Positions 36,397 to 44,342 are shown, numbered from the stretch's first letter. The stretch: DNA of 64,000 nucleotides from Salinicoccus halitifaciens (GCF_021026095.1 NZ_JAJNCU010000001.1:854503-918502); one strand, 5' to 3'. Program-made: numbers and translations. The notes: a model not told the origin generated them from the letters alone.

Positions 36397-36497
36397 CTTT
36401 TCACCCACAAAAACTTTTAAGTACAATGTTATATTATAAGACCTTCAGCCATTTAATGCTAAAGAACCGGTTTATATATAAAATGCGATTCTTCTCA

Positions 36498-36528
36498 ATA
36501 AAAATAGAAGTGCATGGCCTGCACCTCC
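36498..36528 (-). terminator. Probable terminator of the 122-aa gene
   Basis: On the minus strand GTGCA-GGCCA-TGCAC followed by TTCTATTTTTATT. The stem is short. The tail ATAAAAATAGAAGTG (plus strand) recurs at 37186, in the tRNA operon. Confidence 0.5.
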
Positions 36529-36562
36529 ATTTATTAATCATGTGAAACCTAAAATATCAATT

Positions 36563-36931
36563 TCACGTTTCTGATTTATCTTCCAGATGAGCTGTCCCCA
36601 GTTCCATCACATCATCGAGGGACAGATCATTCAGCCTCTCATCCTGCGCTTTGGCCAACTTTTTGACACCGGCATGATTCTCCTCGTCACCGAATATGTT
36701 GATGAACAGCTGTCCCCTTTCGGTGAGATGTGCCTGGCTCAGGAAATGCCAGTTTCCGCCGGCGGCGCTGCACTCAAATTCAGCGAGCCCGTGATCCCGC
36801 ATCAGATCATATTGATGCAGATCCGCTTCATTCACCATTTCAACGAGCGCATTCGACTTCTCGTTCCCCTTCATATCCTTCGCGAGTTCTATTATACGGT
36901 CCAAGTTGCTTTTATGAGTCGATCTCTCCAT
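36563..36931 (-). CDS. Unknown protein (122 aa), possibly DUF2513/YjcQ-like
   Basis: A soluble, acidic protein without signal or membrane segment. The middle (GLAEFECSAAGGNWHF..AHLTERGQLFI) resembles the wing of DUF2513/YjcQ-type winged-helix proteins, where a strand pair is followed by LT..G..F. The likeness is weak. ATG is 5 nt after AGGAGGAG, and a longer reading is rejected. Isolated gene. Confidence 0.6.
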   Translation of the reverse strand: MERSTHKSNLDRIIELAKDMKGNEKSNALVEMVNEADLHQYDLMRDHGLAEFECSAAGGNWHFLSQAHLTERGQLFINIFGDEENHAGVKKLAKAQDERLNDLSLDDVMELGTAHLEDKSET

Positions 36932-37046
36932 TAGTCTCCTCCTAGTATCATACTTATCAAGTATATCAAATAATGATACAAAAGAGGCTTTTATGGTTTG
37001 CGTGTACCCCAGCGGGACCTTAAAGTAGGATTCACTCTCTAATATA

Positions 37047-37083
37047 CAAAAAACCATCCGATCACCTAAGATCGGATGGTTTC
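37047..37083 (-). terminator. Terminator of the tRNA operon
   Basis: Stem AAACCATCCGATC/GATCGGATGGTTT with TTTTTTG following on the minus strand. Confidence 0.9.
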
Positions 37084-37094
37084 AAGAAAAAGTA

Positions 37095-37182
37095 CGGACA
37101 GCGAGGGATTTGAACCCTCGATACGGGGTTGCCGTATACACGCGTTCCAGGCGTGCGCCTTAAGCCGCTCGGCCAGCTGTCC
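37095..37182 (-). tRNA. tRNA-Ser (GGA)
   Basis: 88-nt class II tRNA with a long variable arm; acceptor GGACAGC/GCTGTCC, anticodon loop CTGGAAC. Last gene of the operon, behind an internal terminator-like hairpin. Confidence 0.95.
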
Positions 37183-37184
37183 AC

Positions 37185-37214
37185 AATAAAAATAGAAGTG
37201 TGATGTACACTTCT
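37185..37214 (-). terminator. Internal terminator-like hairpin in the tRNA operon
   Basis: On the minus strand AGAAGTGT-ACATC-ACACTTCT followed by ATTTTTATT, between tRNA-Glu and tRNA-Ser. It could lower tRNA-Ser output or act as a processing site. Confidence 0.6.
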
Positions 37215-37218
37215 AATA

Positions 37219-37290
37219 TGACCCCTACGGGATTCGAACCCGTGTTACCGCCGTGAAAGGGCGGTGTCTTAACCGCTTGACCAAGGGGCC
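37219..37290 (-). tRNA. tRNA-Glu (TTC)
   Basis: 72 nt; acceptor GGCCCCT/AGGGGTC, anticodon loop CTTTCAC. Confidence 0.95.
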
Positions 37291-37294
37291 ATGG

Positions 37295-37366
37295 CTCCAC
37301 AGGTAGGATTCGAACCTACGACCGATCGGTTAACAGCCGATAGCTCTACCACTGAGCTACTGTGGA
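37295..37366 (-). tRNA. tRNA-Asn (GTT)
   Basis: 72 nt; acceptor TCCACAG/CTGTGGA, anticodon loop CTGTTAA. Identical over its whole length to the plus-strand copy at 44461-44532. Confidence 0.95.
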
Positions 37367-37377
37367 ATAGTAACAAA

Positions 37378-37448
37378 AGCGGGTGATCGGAATCGAACCG
37401 ACAACATCAGCTTGGAAGGCTGAGGTTATACCATTTAACTACACCCGC
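37378..37448 (-). tRNA. tRNA-Gly (TCC)
   Basis: 71 nt; acceptor GCGGGTG/CACCCGC, anticodon loop CTTCCAA. Confidence 0.95.
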
Positions 37449-37461
37449 ATGGTGCTTTAAG

Positions 37462-37535
37462 GGCGGCTGATGGGGATCGAACCCACGAATGCCGGAACCA
37501 CAATCCGGTGTGTTAACCACTTCACCACAACCGCC
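37462..37535 (-). tRNA. tRNA-His (GTG)
   Basis: 74 nt including the extra 5' G(-1) opposite C73, the histidine identity pair; anticodon loop TTGTGGT. Confidence 0.95.
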
Positions 37536-37543
37536 ATTCTGAA

Positions 37544-37616
37544 TGGTCCAGGACGGAATCGAACCGCCGACACAAGGATTTTCAATCCTTTGCTCTACCG
37601 ACTGAGCTACTGGACC
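37544..37616 (-). tRNA. tRNA-Phe (GAA)
   Basis: 73 nt; acceptor GGTCCAG/CTGGACC, anticodon loop TTGAAAA. Confidence 0.95.
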
Positions 37617-37641
37617 AGCATATGTACTCAAAAAAATATGG

Positions 37642-37714
37642 CGGTCCCGACGGGAATTGAACCCGCGATCTCCTGCGTGACAGGCAGGCATGTTAACCGC
37701 TACACCACGGGACC
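37642..37714 (-). tRNA. tRNA-Asp (GTC)
   Basis: 73 nt; acceptor GGTCCCG/CGGGACC, anticodon loop CTGTCAC, discriminator G. Confidence 0.95.
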
Positions 37715-37730
37715 ACTGAAAATAAAAAAA

Positions 37731-37802
<72 letters not shown>

Positions 37803-37841
37803 GTAATATTATTAATGCGTTATTTAACGCCTGAATATTAT

Positions 37842-37869
37842 ATTATACTTTCTCAGGCGGATTTTCAAG
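37842..37869 (-). promoter_or_regulatory. Promoter of the tRNA operon
   Basis: On the minus strand CTTGAA, 16 bp, TATAAT, about 40 bp before tRNA-fMet. Confidence 0.75.
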
Positions 37870-37981
37870 TGTTATTCACCATGTTTTAATAACAAATTTA
37901 CACTTTCTTAATTATTGCCGGTGATAATTATCCAACCGCCATTATGGGTATTGCATATATAAAAATGTTAGGAGGATGAGA

Positions 37982-39517
37982 ATGGAAAAGAATCAGGATG
38001 TCAAAATGTCTTTTTGGAGTGCTTCTGTTGATCTCCCCGAATTCCCGGAACTGAAGGAGGATATCGACACCGAGGTGCTTGTCGTCGGTGCCGGCATCAC
38101 CGGTATCATGAATGCCTATCAGCTCATGCTGAAAGGTTATGACGTGACTATCATTGAAGGTAATGAAATCTTAAGCGGCACGACAGCGAACACCACCGCG
38201 AGGGTCACTGCACAGCAGGGGGTGCTTTACGGACAGCTGGCAAAACAGATGGATGAAGCGTCCGCCCGTAAATATTACGACTCCCAGATGGCGGCCATCA
38301 CCGAGATGGAAAACGTGGCTGTGAAGCACGATATCGACTGCGACTTCAAACGTGTGGACACTGTAATATATGCGGTCCATGAAGAATCCATAAAAGAGCT
38401 GGAAAAGGAAGCGGAGATGTATGACTCACTCGGCATCGAGGGCCACCTCTCCAAAGGAGAGCTCAAACTGCCGTTTGAAACCGTTGCTGAACTGGTGATG
38501 AAGAACCAGGCGGAATTCCATCCATTGAAATTCTTAAAGGGCGTGCTGGATGTCGCAGTGGACAGCGGCGTTAAAGTATATGAACATACACGCGCAAAAT
38601 CTGTCGACGAAAACACCCTCCATACTGAAAACGGTCAAAAGATCAATTTTGAAAATCTTGTGATTGCCACCCACTTCCCGTTCCTTGATTTCGATGGTTT
38701 TTATTTCAACAGTTTCAAAATCAGCTACGGTTACGGCCTGGTCACCACAACCACCACCCCGCCGCCCGAAGACATCAATATGAGCGGTCATGACGGTCCG
38801 GGGCTTTCCTTACGTAATATCGTCAACCCATCGAAGGAGACACCGACGGTGCTCTTCGGCGGAGCCGGCCATATGTCATATGAAGATAAAGATATGGACA
38901 AGCAGCTTGAAATATTGAAATTGTATGCAGATCAGCTGACGATGAATGAAGAAACCCTGTACGCCTACCGTGCGCAGGATCTGATGACGGGGGATTCACT
39001 GCCTTTCATCGGCAAGTTCCAGAAATCGCACGATAACCGCTTCGTCGCGACCGGCTTCAATAAATTCGGGATGACGAACGGCGTGTTGTCATCGATGATC
39101 ATCAAAGATTTGATGACCGGGGATGATAATGAGTATGCAGACTTGCTCGATCCGCACAGGAAGCAGACCGCCTTCCAGCATCTGAAGCAGCACATCACGA
39201 ATCCTCTGCATATCATCGAATCTGAAGCGAAGAAGATGACGGATTCCCATCCGGACATCGAATCGATCGAGCTCGACAGCGGCCAGGGCACCGTTGCCAG
39301 CGAAGGCATGAAGAAAAAAGGCGTCTACCGCGAAGACGATTCCTACTACGTCGTCTCCAACCGCTGTACCCATATGGGATGCAGCCTCGGCTGGAACGGC
39401 GAAGACAAGACTTGGGACTGCCCTTGCCACGGCTCCCGCTTCAACTACGACGGCAAAGTGATCGAAGGACCGGCCGTCGACGATCTCGATATGGAGATCA
39501 GACGGTTGGATTCATAA
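37982..39517 (+). CDS. FAD-dependent oxidoreductase with C-terminal Rieske domain
   Basis: A 511-aa fusion: a DAO-type FAD oxidoreductase (GAGITG at 36-41; ATGFNKFGMTNG near the FAD tail site) and a Rieske [2Fe-2S] domain in the last 85 residues with CTHMGC and CPCHGS, all four ligands present. The layout equals Bacillus YhfW. Substrate unknown. AGGAGG lies 6 nt before the chosen ATG; an ATG directly after AGGAGG is too close. GGGTAT occurs 29 bp upstream but no matching -35 is evident. Confidence 0.9.
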   Translation: MEKNQDVKMSFWSASVDLPEFPELKEDIDTEVLVVGAGITGIMNAYQLMLKGYDVTIIEGNEILSGTTANTTARVTAQQGVLYGQLAKQMDEASARKYYDSQMAAITEMENVAVKHDIDCDFKRVDTVIYAVHEESIKELEKEAEMYDSLGIEGHLSKGELKLPFETVAELVMKNQAEFHPLKFLKGVLDVAVDSGVKVYEHTRAKSVDENTLHTENGQKINFENLVIATHFPFLDFDGFYFNSFKISYGYGLVTTTTTPPPEDINMSGHDGPGLSLRNIVNPSKETPTVLFGGAGHMSYEDKDMDKQLEILKLYADQLTMNEETLYAYRAQDLMTGDSLPFIGKFQKSHDNRFVATGFNKFGMTNGVLSSMIIKDLMTGDDNEYADLLDPHRKQTAFQHLKQHITNPLHIIESEAKKMTDSHPDIESIELDSGQGTVASEGMKKKGVYREDDSYYVVSNRCTHMGCSLGWNGEDKTWDCPCHGSRFNYDGKVIEGPAVDDLDMEIRRLDS

Positions 39518-39545
39518 ACAATCCCCCTTTACGGGGGATTTTTAT
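39518..39545 (+). terminator. Terminator of the Rieske oxidoreductase gene
   Basis: Stem AATCCCCC/GGGGGATT with loop TTTAC and ATTTTTATG following. Confidence 0.85.
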
Positions 39546-39649
39546 GTTAAGTCATTTTTCTCCTTTCAAAATTCTGGTATAATATATATGTTATTTTACA
39601 GGCTGGTATATCATTGGATATAAGGAGCCATTGAGAGGATTGTACTATT

Positions 39650-40621
39650 ATGAAAGAGAATTTTTGGCATGCGCTCCCCCGCCCGTTCTTCGTGCTGGCG
39701 CCGATGGAGGATGTGACGGACGTCGTATTCCGCCATGTCGTGGCCGAAGCTGCGGCACCGGATGTCTACTTCACCGAGTTCACGAACTCTGAAAGCTACT
39801 GCCACCCGGAAGGGAAAGCGAGTGTGCGCGGGCGCCTGACGTTTACAGAAGACGAGCAGCCGATCGTTGCACATATATGGGGGGACAACCCGGATCATTT
39901 CCGTGAAATGAGCATCGGCATGGCCGAGGCCGGATTCAAAGGGCTCGACATCAATATGGGCTGCCCGGTGCCGAACGTCGTCGGAGATGGAAAAGGCTGC
40001 GGCCTGATCCGGCGTCCGGACGTCGCCGCGGAACTGATTGAAGCTGCGAAAGCAGGCGGACTCCCCGTCAGCGTGAAGACACGCCTCGGAATGACCGACG
40101 TGGACGAGTGGCATGACTGGCTTAAGCATATACTGGAGCAGGATATCGTGAACCTCTCCATCCACCTCAGGACAAGGAAGGAAATGAGCAAGGCGGACGC
40201 ACACTGGGAGCTCATTCCGGAGATCAAGAAACTGCGTGATGAAGTCGCACCAGACACACTTCTGACAATCAACGGGGACATCCCCGACCGCGCCAAAGGG
40301 CTTGAGCTTGCGGAGAAATACGGCGTGGACGGCGTCATGATCGGCCGGGGTATCTTCAAAAATCCCTACGCATTCGAGCATGAGGCAAAAGAGCATACGA
40401 GTGAGGAGCTCTTGAACCTGCTCCGTGTCCACCTCGATCTGTTCGATGAGTACTCCGAGATCGAACCGCGCAAATACACACCGCTCCACCGCTTCTTCAA
40501 GATTTATGTCAAAGGGTTCAGGGGTGCTGCGGAACTGAGGAATGCACTCATGAATACCCGGTCGACCGACGAGGCAAGGGCACTGCTCGACAGTTTCCAG
40601 CATGAATCTGCAGACATTTAA
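39650..40621 (+). CDS. dus: tRNA-dihydrouridine synthase
   Basis: FMN-dependent reductase of tRNA uridines, 323 aa. LAPMEDVTD (16-24) is the FMN-binding start of the TIM barrel, [10 protein letters not shown] (101-110) holds the catalytic Cys105, and [12 protein letters not shown] (near 228) is the C-terminal phosphate-binding motif. The spacing GDGKGCGL replaces the usual G.G..L, as in the Dus subgroup found in Firmicutes. GAGAGG is about 11 nt before ATG. Followed by the DUF1697 gene after 21 bp, probably one operon. Confidence 0.93.
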   Translation: MKENFWHALPRPFFVLAPMEDVTDVVFRHVVAEAAAPDVYFTEFTNSESYCHPEGKASVRGRLTFTEDEQPIVAHIWGDNPDHFREMSIGMAEAGFKGLDINMGCPVPNVVGDGKGCGLIRRPDVAAELIEAAKAGGLPVSVKTRLGMTDVDEWHDWLKHILEQDIVNLSIHLRTRKEMSKADAHWELIPEIKKLRDEVAPDTLLTINGDIPDRAKGLELAEKYGVDGVMIGRGIFKNPYAFEHEAKEHTSEELLNLLRVHLDLFDEYSEIEPRKYTPLHRFFKIYVKGFRGAAELRNALMNTRSTDEARALLDSFQHESADI

Positions 40622-40642
40622 ACCTTAAAAGGAGCGATGTGC

Positions 40643-41182
40643 ATGAGATATGTGGCCCTCCTCCGCGGCATCAACATCGGCGGAAGAAATAAGATTGATA
40701 TGAAAACCCTTAAAACCACTTTCGAGAATTCCGGCATGAAAGATGTCGTCACCTACATCAATTCCGGCAATATCATCTTCACCGATGACAGCACACCGAA
40801 AGGAGCACTCCCCGGCCTACTTGAAACGGCGATCCAGGAGGACTTCAGCCTGGATATCAAAGTGCTCGTGCGCAGCAGGCCGGAAATCGAGGCGATCGGT
40901 GAAGTCCTTCCTGATTCATGGCAAAATGATAAAGAGATGAAAAGTGATGTCATGTTCTTATGGGAGGAGATAGACGACGCCTCCATTATGGACAGCCTGA
41001 AGATACGCCCGGGCATCGACACCGTCATATACAGCCCCGGTGCAGTGCTCTGGTCCGTCTGGAAGCGGGATGCGGGCAGGAGCGGCATCTCCAAAATGGT
41101 CGGCACCGACATCTACAAGCATATGACAGTACGGAATGTGAACACGTTCCGAAAAATCCACAGTATGATGGCAGAAAAATAA
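40643..41182 (+). CDS. DUF1697 family protein
   Basis: A 179-aa cytosolic protein beginning MRYVALLRGINIGGRNKI, the hallmark of DUF1697, with VVTYINSGNIIF and the C-terminal TVRNVNTFRKI also typical. No biochemical role is established. Of two ATGs 6 nt apart the inner has correct spacing (8 nt) to AAAGGAG. Confidence 0.9.
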   Translation: MRYVALLRGINIGGRNKIDMKTLKTTFENSGMKDVVTYINSGNIIFTDDSTPKGALPGLLETAIQEDFSLDIKVLVRSRPEIEAIGEVLPDSWQNDKEMKSDVMFLWEEIDDASIMDSLKIRPGIDTVIYSPGAVLWSVWKRDAGRSGISKMVGTDIYKHMTVRNVNTFRKIHSMMAEK

Positions 41183-41205
41183 CCCCTTACGGGGTTATTT
41201 ATTTT
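41178..41205. terminator. Bidirectional terminator between DUF1697 and MerR genes
   Basis: Stem AAATAACCCC/GGGGTTATTT with loop TTAC, followed by ATTTTGG. Confidence 0.85.
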
Positions 41206-41923
41206 GGTCATAAAATTCAGCCATGGCATCCCGCATGAATCGAGCGAGGCCGCTGCCATATTGATCAATTTTCTTTTTAAACCTCTCATCTTCGACATAC
41301 ATATCCCCGAGTCCTTTGAACATTTCCGGCGTATAGTCGCCCATTTCATTAAGGAAATGATACCACTCCCCTATCCTGCCCTGCGCCTCAACCGATGCAG
41401 GATCCATATGCCTGATTTCGGCCAGCCTCGAATATATTTCATCAAACCGTTCCTTCGCATGTTCCGGACCCATCTGTTCGAGCTTTTCCCCGGCCCGGTT
41501 CACCGCTTCATCTCCCCAGCGCTCCCTCGCCTCCGCTTCATAAGGGTTGCGGCTGAAGTCGATGCCTTTAAATTTATCCGCACTCGTCATTTCAATCTCT
41601 CCTTTCAAGTCTCTGATCGTCAGATCAATTGTTTCAATCATCTCAGTAATGCGCGCTTGCTCTTCCTGCAGCATTTCCTTCTGCATCCTCAGCGCCTCTT
41701 CCTGGTCATAGTCCGGCCGGCTGAGGATCTCTTTTACGTGGGAGAGCTTGAAACCCAGCTTTTTGAAGAATAAAACCTGCTGCAGCCTGGCAAGGTCCGC
41801 ATCCGTGTATTCACGGTAGGCATTCTCCCCCGACCGCTCCGGACTGATCAGACCGATATCATCATAATGGTGCAGGGTCCTGACGCTCACCCCCGTCAGT
41901 GCCGCTGCTTCCTTTATTTTCAT
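41195..41923 (-). CDS. MerR family regulator with TipA-like C-terminal domain
   Basis: A 242-aa regulator: winged-helix MerR domain (1-70; VRTLHHYDDIGLISP), dimer coiled coil (about 75-112) and a TipAS-like effector domain (about 120-240; GDEAVNRAGEKLEQM..EIYSRLAE). Such domains bind thiopeptide or other drug-like ligands. ATG follows GGGAGGTG. Its own promoter has the 19-bp spacer with a dyad that MerR proteins twist open, so autoregulation is likely. It could also act on the divergent SNase gene. Confidence 0.9.
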   Translation of the reverse strand: MKIKEAAALTGVSVRTLHHYDDIGLISPERSGENAYREYTDADLARLQQVLFFKKLGFKLSHVKEILSRPDYDQEEALRMQKEMLQEEQARITEMIETIDLTIRDLKGEIEMTSADKFKGIDFSRNPYEAEARERWGDEAVNRAGEKLEQMGPEHAKERFDEIYSRLAEIRHMDPASVEAQGRIGEWYHFLNEMGDYTPEMFKGLGDMYVEDERFKKKIDQYGSGLARFMRDAMAEFYDQNK

Positions 41924-41944
41924 GTCCGCACCTCCCTTAATTAC

Positions 41945-41975
41945 AATTTAAACTATGACGCTGCGTCAGGGTCAA
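41945..41975 (-). promoter_or_regulatory. MerR-type promoter and operator
   Basis: On the minus strand TTGACC, a 19-bp spacer, TAAATT. The spacer contains the perfect dyad TGACGC-A-GCGTCA (41956-41968). Confidence 0.75.
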
Positions 41976-42044
41976 CACTTTTTATTTACTGTAAGTATAT
42001 GTAGTATAATGAAAAGCAATGATTTCATACGAAGGATGTTCAAT

Positions 42045-42617
42045 ATGAGGCAGAACCGAAAATTCGATGTCAGCGCACTCGATAATAAAAGGAACCGGCG
42101 GATGATCAAAAAGCTCGGCTGGCCGGGACTCATCCTGGTCCTTGTCATCGCCGGCATCACCTATCTCTTTTCAGGGGCGGAGAATGATGCGGAGGAATAT
42201 ACACTCGGTGTATTCCATGAAGTGACTGTCGATCAATTCATCGACGGTGATACGACGCGTTTCAATTTCAACGGCAGCAGTGAAAGCTTCCGGTATTTGA
42301 TTATCGACACGCCTGAAGTGCGGACAAATTCCGGCATGCCCGAGCCCTACGCCGTCGAAGCGTCGGAGAGGGTGCGGGAACTTCTGACTGACGCGGATAC
42401 TGTGGAGGTCGAATTTGATGTCGGTCCCCTGACGGATGATTACGGCAGATATTTGGCTTACATCTACGCAGACGGTGAGATGGTCAATGAAATACTCATC
42501 CGGGAAGGGCTCGCCGAGGTGAGATATGTACACCCGCCGAATACGAGCTATCTGGATCGCCTGGAGGCGGCGGAAGCAGCCGCTCAGCTGGAGAATGCCG
42601 GCATATGGGCGGAATGA
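42045..42617 (+). CDS. Membrane-anchored thermonuclease family protein
   Basis: A 190-aa protein: basic N-terminus, one transmembrane helix (about 25-42) and an SNase domain (about 58-190) with TVDQFIDGDTTRF, FRYLIIDTPEVR and DDYGRYLAYIY. The Arg, Asp and Glu/Arg set of staphylococcal nuclease is essentially kept, with R84-like position read as FRYL. Probably an extracytoplasmic nuclease tethered by its N-terminus. ATG lies 9 nt after GAAGG; TATAAT at 42005-42010 is a likely -10. The second SNase gene of the window. Confidence 0.85.
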   Translation: MRQNRKFDVSALDNKRNRRMIKKLGWPGLILVLVIAGITYLFSGAENDAEEYTLGVFHEVTVDQFIDGDTTRFNFNGSSESFRYLIIDTPEVRTNSGMPEPYAVEASERVRELLTDADTVEVEFDVGPLTDDYGRYLAYIYADGEMVNEILIREGLAEVRYVHPPNTSYLDRLEAAEAAAQLENAGIWAE

Positions 42618-42654
42618 AAAGAGCACCAGGGAAATCACTCCCGGGTGCTCTTTC
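42617..42654. terminator. Terminator between SNase and HxlR genes
   Basis: Arms GAGCACC/GGTGCTC with an imperfect inner part and TTTCATTTC after it. Confidence 0.7.
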
Positions 42655-42667
42655 ATTTCACAAATCT

Positions 42668-43015
42668 TCACTTTTCGACAGTTTCTTTTTCAGTGTCCGG
42701 CGTCTCGATCCATTCCTGCGACCAGTTCTCAATATCCCTCAGTACAGGCTCCAGTGATTCACCTTTTTCAGTCAATGAATATTCAATGACCACAGGCGTT
42801 TCAGGATAAACGTCCCTTTTGATCAGGCCTTCCTGCTCCATATGCTTCAGTCTGTCAGATAAAACTTTACCGCTTACGCCGATTGCCGACTGTATTTCAC
42901 CGAAGCGCCTTGGTGCGTCCAGCATCTGATATATGACGAGCGCCGTCCAGCGCTGACTTAAAATATTAACAGCCTTTTCAAAACGAGGGCACATTTCACT
43001 TTTAACTTGCCTCAT
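42668..43015 (-). CDS. HxlR family transcriptional regulator
   Basis: A 115-aa winged-helix regulator: CPRFEKAVNILSQRWTALVI (the conserved Cys10 plus family helix), RRFGEIQSAIGVSGKVLSDRL (recognition helix) and VEYSLTEKG wing. Cys10 is the redox-sensing cysteine of YodB/CatR/HypR-type members. Start: ATG at 43015, about 10 nt behind AAGGAA; an upstream in-frame GTG is too close to that site. It is divergent from a glyoxalase-family dioxygenase, the arrangement of quinone-responsive pairs. Confidence 0.92.
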   Translation of the reverse strand: MRQVKSEMCPRFEKAVNILSQRWTALVIYQMLDAPRRFGEIQSAIGVSGKVLSDRLKHMEQEGLIKRDVYPETPVVIEYSLTEKGESLEPVLRDIENWSQEWIETPDTEKETVEK

Positions 43016-43080
43016 AGCTATCACTTCCTTTTCAAGTATTATATCATATGCACCTTTCTTTTAAAAGATAAATACATAAC

Positions 43081-43126
43081 TTGATTATATCTGTTGTTTA
43101 TATTATACTTACTAACGTATAGTAAG
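43081..43126 (+). promoter_or_regulatory. Promoter and HxlR-type operator of the VOC gene
   Basis: TTGATT (43081-43086), 17 bp, TATACT (43104-43109). The perfect inverted repeat CTTACTA-ACGTA-TAGTAAG (43108-43126) covers the -10 and start site. It closely resembles CatR/YodB-type operators (TACTA...TAGTA). Confidence 0.85.
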
Positions 43127-43144
43127 TTAATGAGGAGGATATAA

Positions 43145-43990
43145 ATGAATTTCCATAAAGCACCTGTAAATTATGTTTCTGAAGTAACGATAAATGTAAG
43201 TGATCTAAAGAAATCCCTCGATTTCTATCAGGAGGTAATCGGCTTCAAGGTGAAGTCCCAGACGGGTAAAGAGGCAGAGCTGACTGCAGACGGCAAAACT
43301 ACACTGCTCAGACTGGTTGAGCCTTCAAACCCTATAAACAGACACCGTACAAGTGGGCTGTACCATTTTGCGATCCTTCTGCCCGACCGCTCCGACCTTG
43401 CGGCTTTCATCAAACACCTGGCGGAAAAGGATGTCCGACTCGGCGCTTCCGACCATGCCGTCAGTGAGGCACTCTACCTTGATGATCCGGATGGCAACGG
43501 CATTGAAGTTTACCGCGACCGTGCACCGGAAGAATGGTCCTGGAACAATGGCGAAGTCCACATGGTCACGGAACCATTGGATGTACAGGACGTGATGTCG
43601 ACTTATAAAGGACAGCCTTTCAACGGCCTGCCTGAAGAAACCGTCATGGGTCACCTGCACCTTCATGTTTCCAGCATTGAAGATGCCGTGAAATTCTATA
43701 CTGAAGGACTCGGCCTCGAGATGATTTTAAGATTCGGCCCTCAGGCAGCGTTCCTCGGCTTCAGCAAGTACCATCACCATATCGCAGTGAACGTATGGAA
43801 TGGCGTGGGTGCACCGAAACCCGCCAAAAACAGCGTCGGACTGAATCATTATATTATAAAGTACCATACTGAGGAAGCGGTTGAAGAGACCGTGAACAAT
43901 CTGAAATCCCTCGGTTATATTGTTGAAGAAACACCTGAAGGCACCTTCTCCGAAGACCCTGCAGGCAACAGAGTCAAGATTAGTGTATAA
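43145..43990 (+). CDS. VOC family ring-cleaving dioxygenase / glyoxalase (CatE-like)
   Basis: A 281-aa protein with two glyoxalase/VOC modules (about 10-130 and 168-280). Candidate metal ligands are in YHFAILLPDR, NGIEVYRDR (first) and GHLHLHV, HHHIAVNVW (second). It matches Bacillus CatE/YfiE and MhqE, thiol-dependent or catechol dioxygenases that detoxify quinones. GAGGAG is 8 nt before ATG. The divergent HxlR gene and the operator over its promoter suggest induction by quinone or electrophile stress. Confidence 0.88.
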   Translation: MNFHKAPVNYVSEVTINVSDLKKSLDFYQEVIGFKVKSQTGKEAELTADGKTTLLRLVEPSNPINRHRTSGLYHFAILLPDRSDLAAFIKHLAEKDVRLGASDHAVSEALYLDDPDGNGIEVYRDRAPEEWSWNNGEVHMVTEPLDVQDVMSTYKGQPFNGLPEETVMGHLHLHVSSIEDAVKFYTEGLGLEMILRFGPQAAFLGFSKYHHHIAVNVWNGVGAPKPAKNSVGLNHYIIKYHTEEAVEETVNNLKSLGYIVEETPEGTFSEDPAGNRVKISV

Positions 43991-44017
43991 TTTCCCTATG
44001 GATTTTTATATATTCAA

Positions 44018-44067
44018 TTGACAACGATTCTCATTTATAATATAATTCTAATTGAAAATGATTATCA
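44018..44067 (+). promoter_or_regulatory. Promoter with two Fur boxes
   Basis: TTGACA (44018-44023), 17 bp, TATAAT (44041-44046). Fur-box-like TGACAACGATTCTCA (44019-44033) overlaps the -35, and TGAAAATGATTATCA (44053-44067), one mismatch from the 7-1-7 consensus TGATAATNATTATCA, covers the start site. Confidence 0.85.
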
Positions 44068-44179
44068 GTTAATAATTATTGGCCCCCCAAAATTAGTACG
44101 CTTGAGTACTGTATCAAATCATTTTCAACTACGAGAAAATATATTCGAAACTTGAGACCGGGACTCCCGGTCTTTTTTT
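44053..44179 (+). ncRNA. Candidate iron-responsive small RNA (IsrR/FsrA-like)
   Basis: A transcript of about 127 nt is bounded by the Fur-boxed promoter and a terminator AGACCGGG-ACT-CCCGGTCT plus seven T (44155-44179). No open reading frame with a ribosome site lies inside. It contains a run of six C (44083-44088), like the C-rich, G/SD-targeting loops of S. aureus IsrR and B. subtilis FsrA, which turn off iron-using enzymes when iron is scarce. Homology is inferred from layout only. Confidence 0.72.
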
Positions 44180-44186
44180 ATTCCCA

Positions 44187-44342
44187 TCATCTCGTCAGTA
44201 TATAATATATAACGTAAATCCAGCTCAGCAGACCGTGGATGATCGCCCAAAGGATCGACTGGTGCAGGCTCCATGATATCGTGATCGCCAGCACAGTGCC
44301 GAACCCCACACCCGTTTTCACGACGGACTTGCCATTATCCAT
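44187..44342 (-). CDS. Small membrane protein (51 aa)
   Basis: A short gene facing the small RNA. ATG is 6 nt behind AAAAGGAGG. After a short basic start (MDNGKSVVKTG) two hydrophobic segments follow (VGFGTVLAITISW and ILWAIIHGLLSWIYVIYYIL). The pattern W-AIIHG--SW-Y-IYY resembles small conserved Firmicutes membrane proteins of unknown function. The stop is 8 bp from the T-run of the small-RNA terminator, which also reads as a hairpin on this strand. Confidence 0.7.
   Translation of the reverse strand: MDNGKSVVKTGVGFGTVLAITISWSLHQSILWAIIHGLLSWIYVIYYILTR

Noticed and set aside
39611..40603. Long open frame (330 codons) on the minus strand opposite dus
   Set aside because: It is a shadow of dus in a G+C-balanced gene; its product has no family features and no ribosome site, while dus has full motifs.
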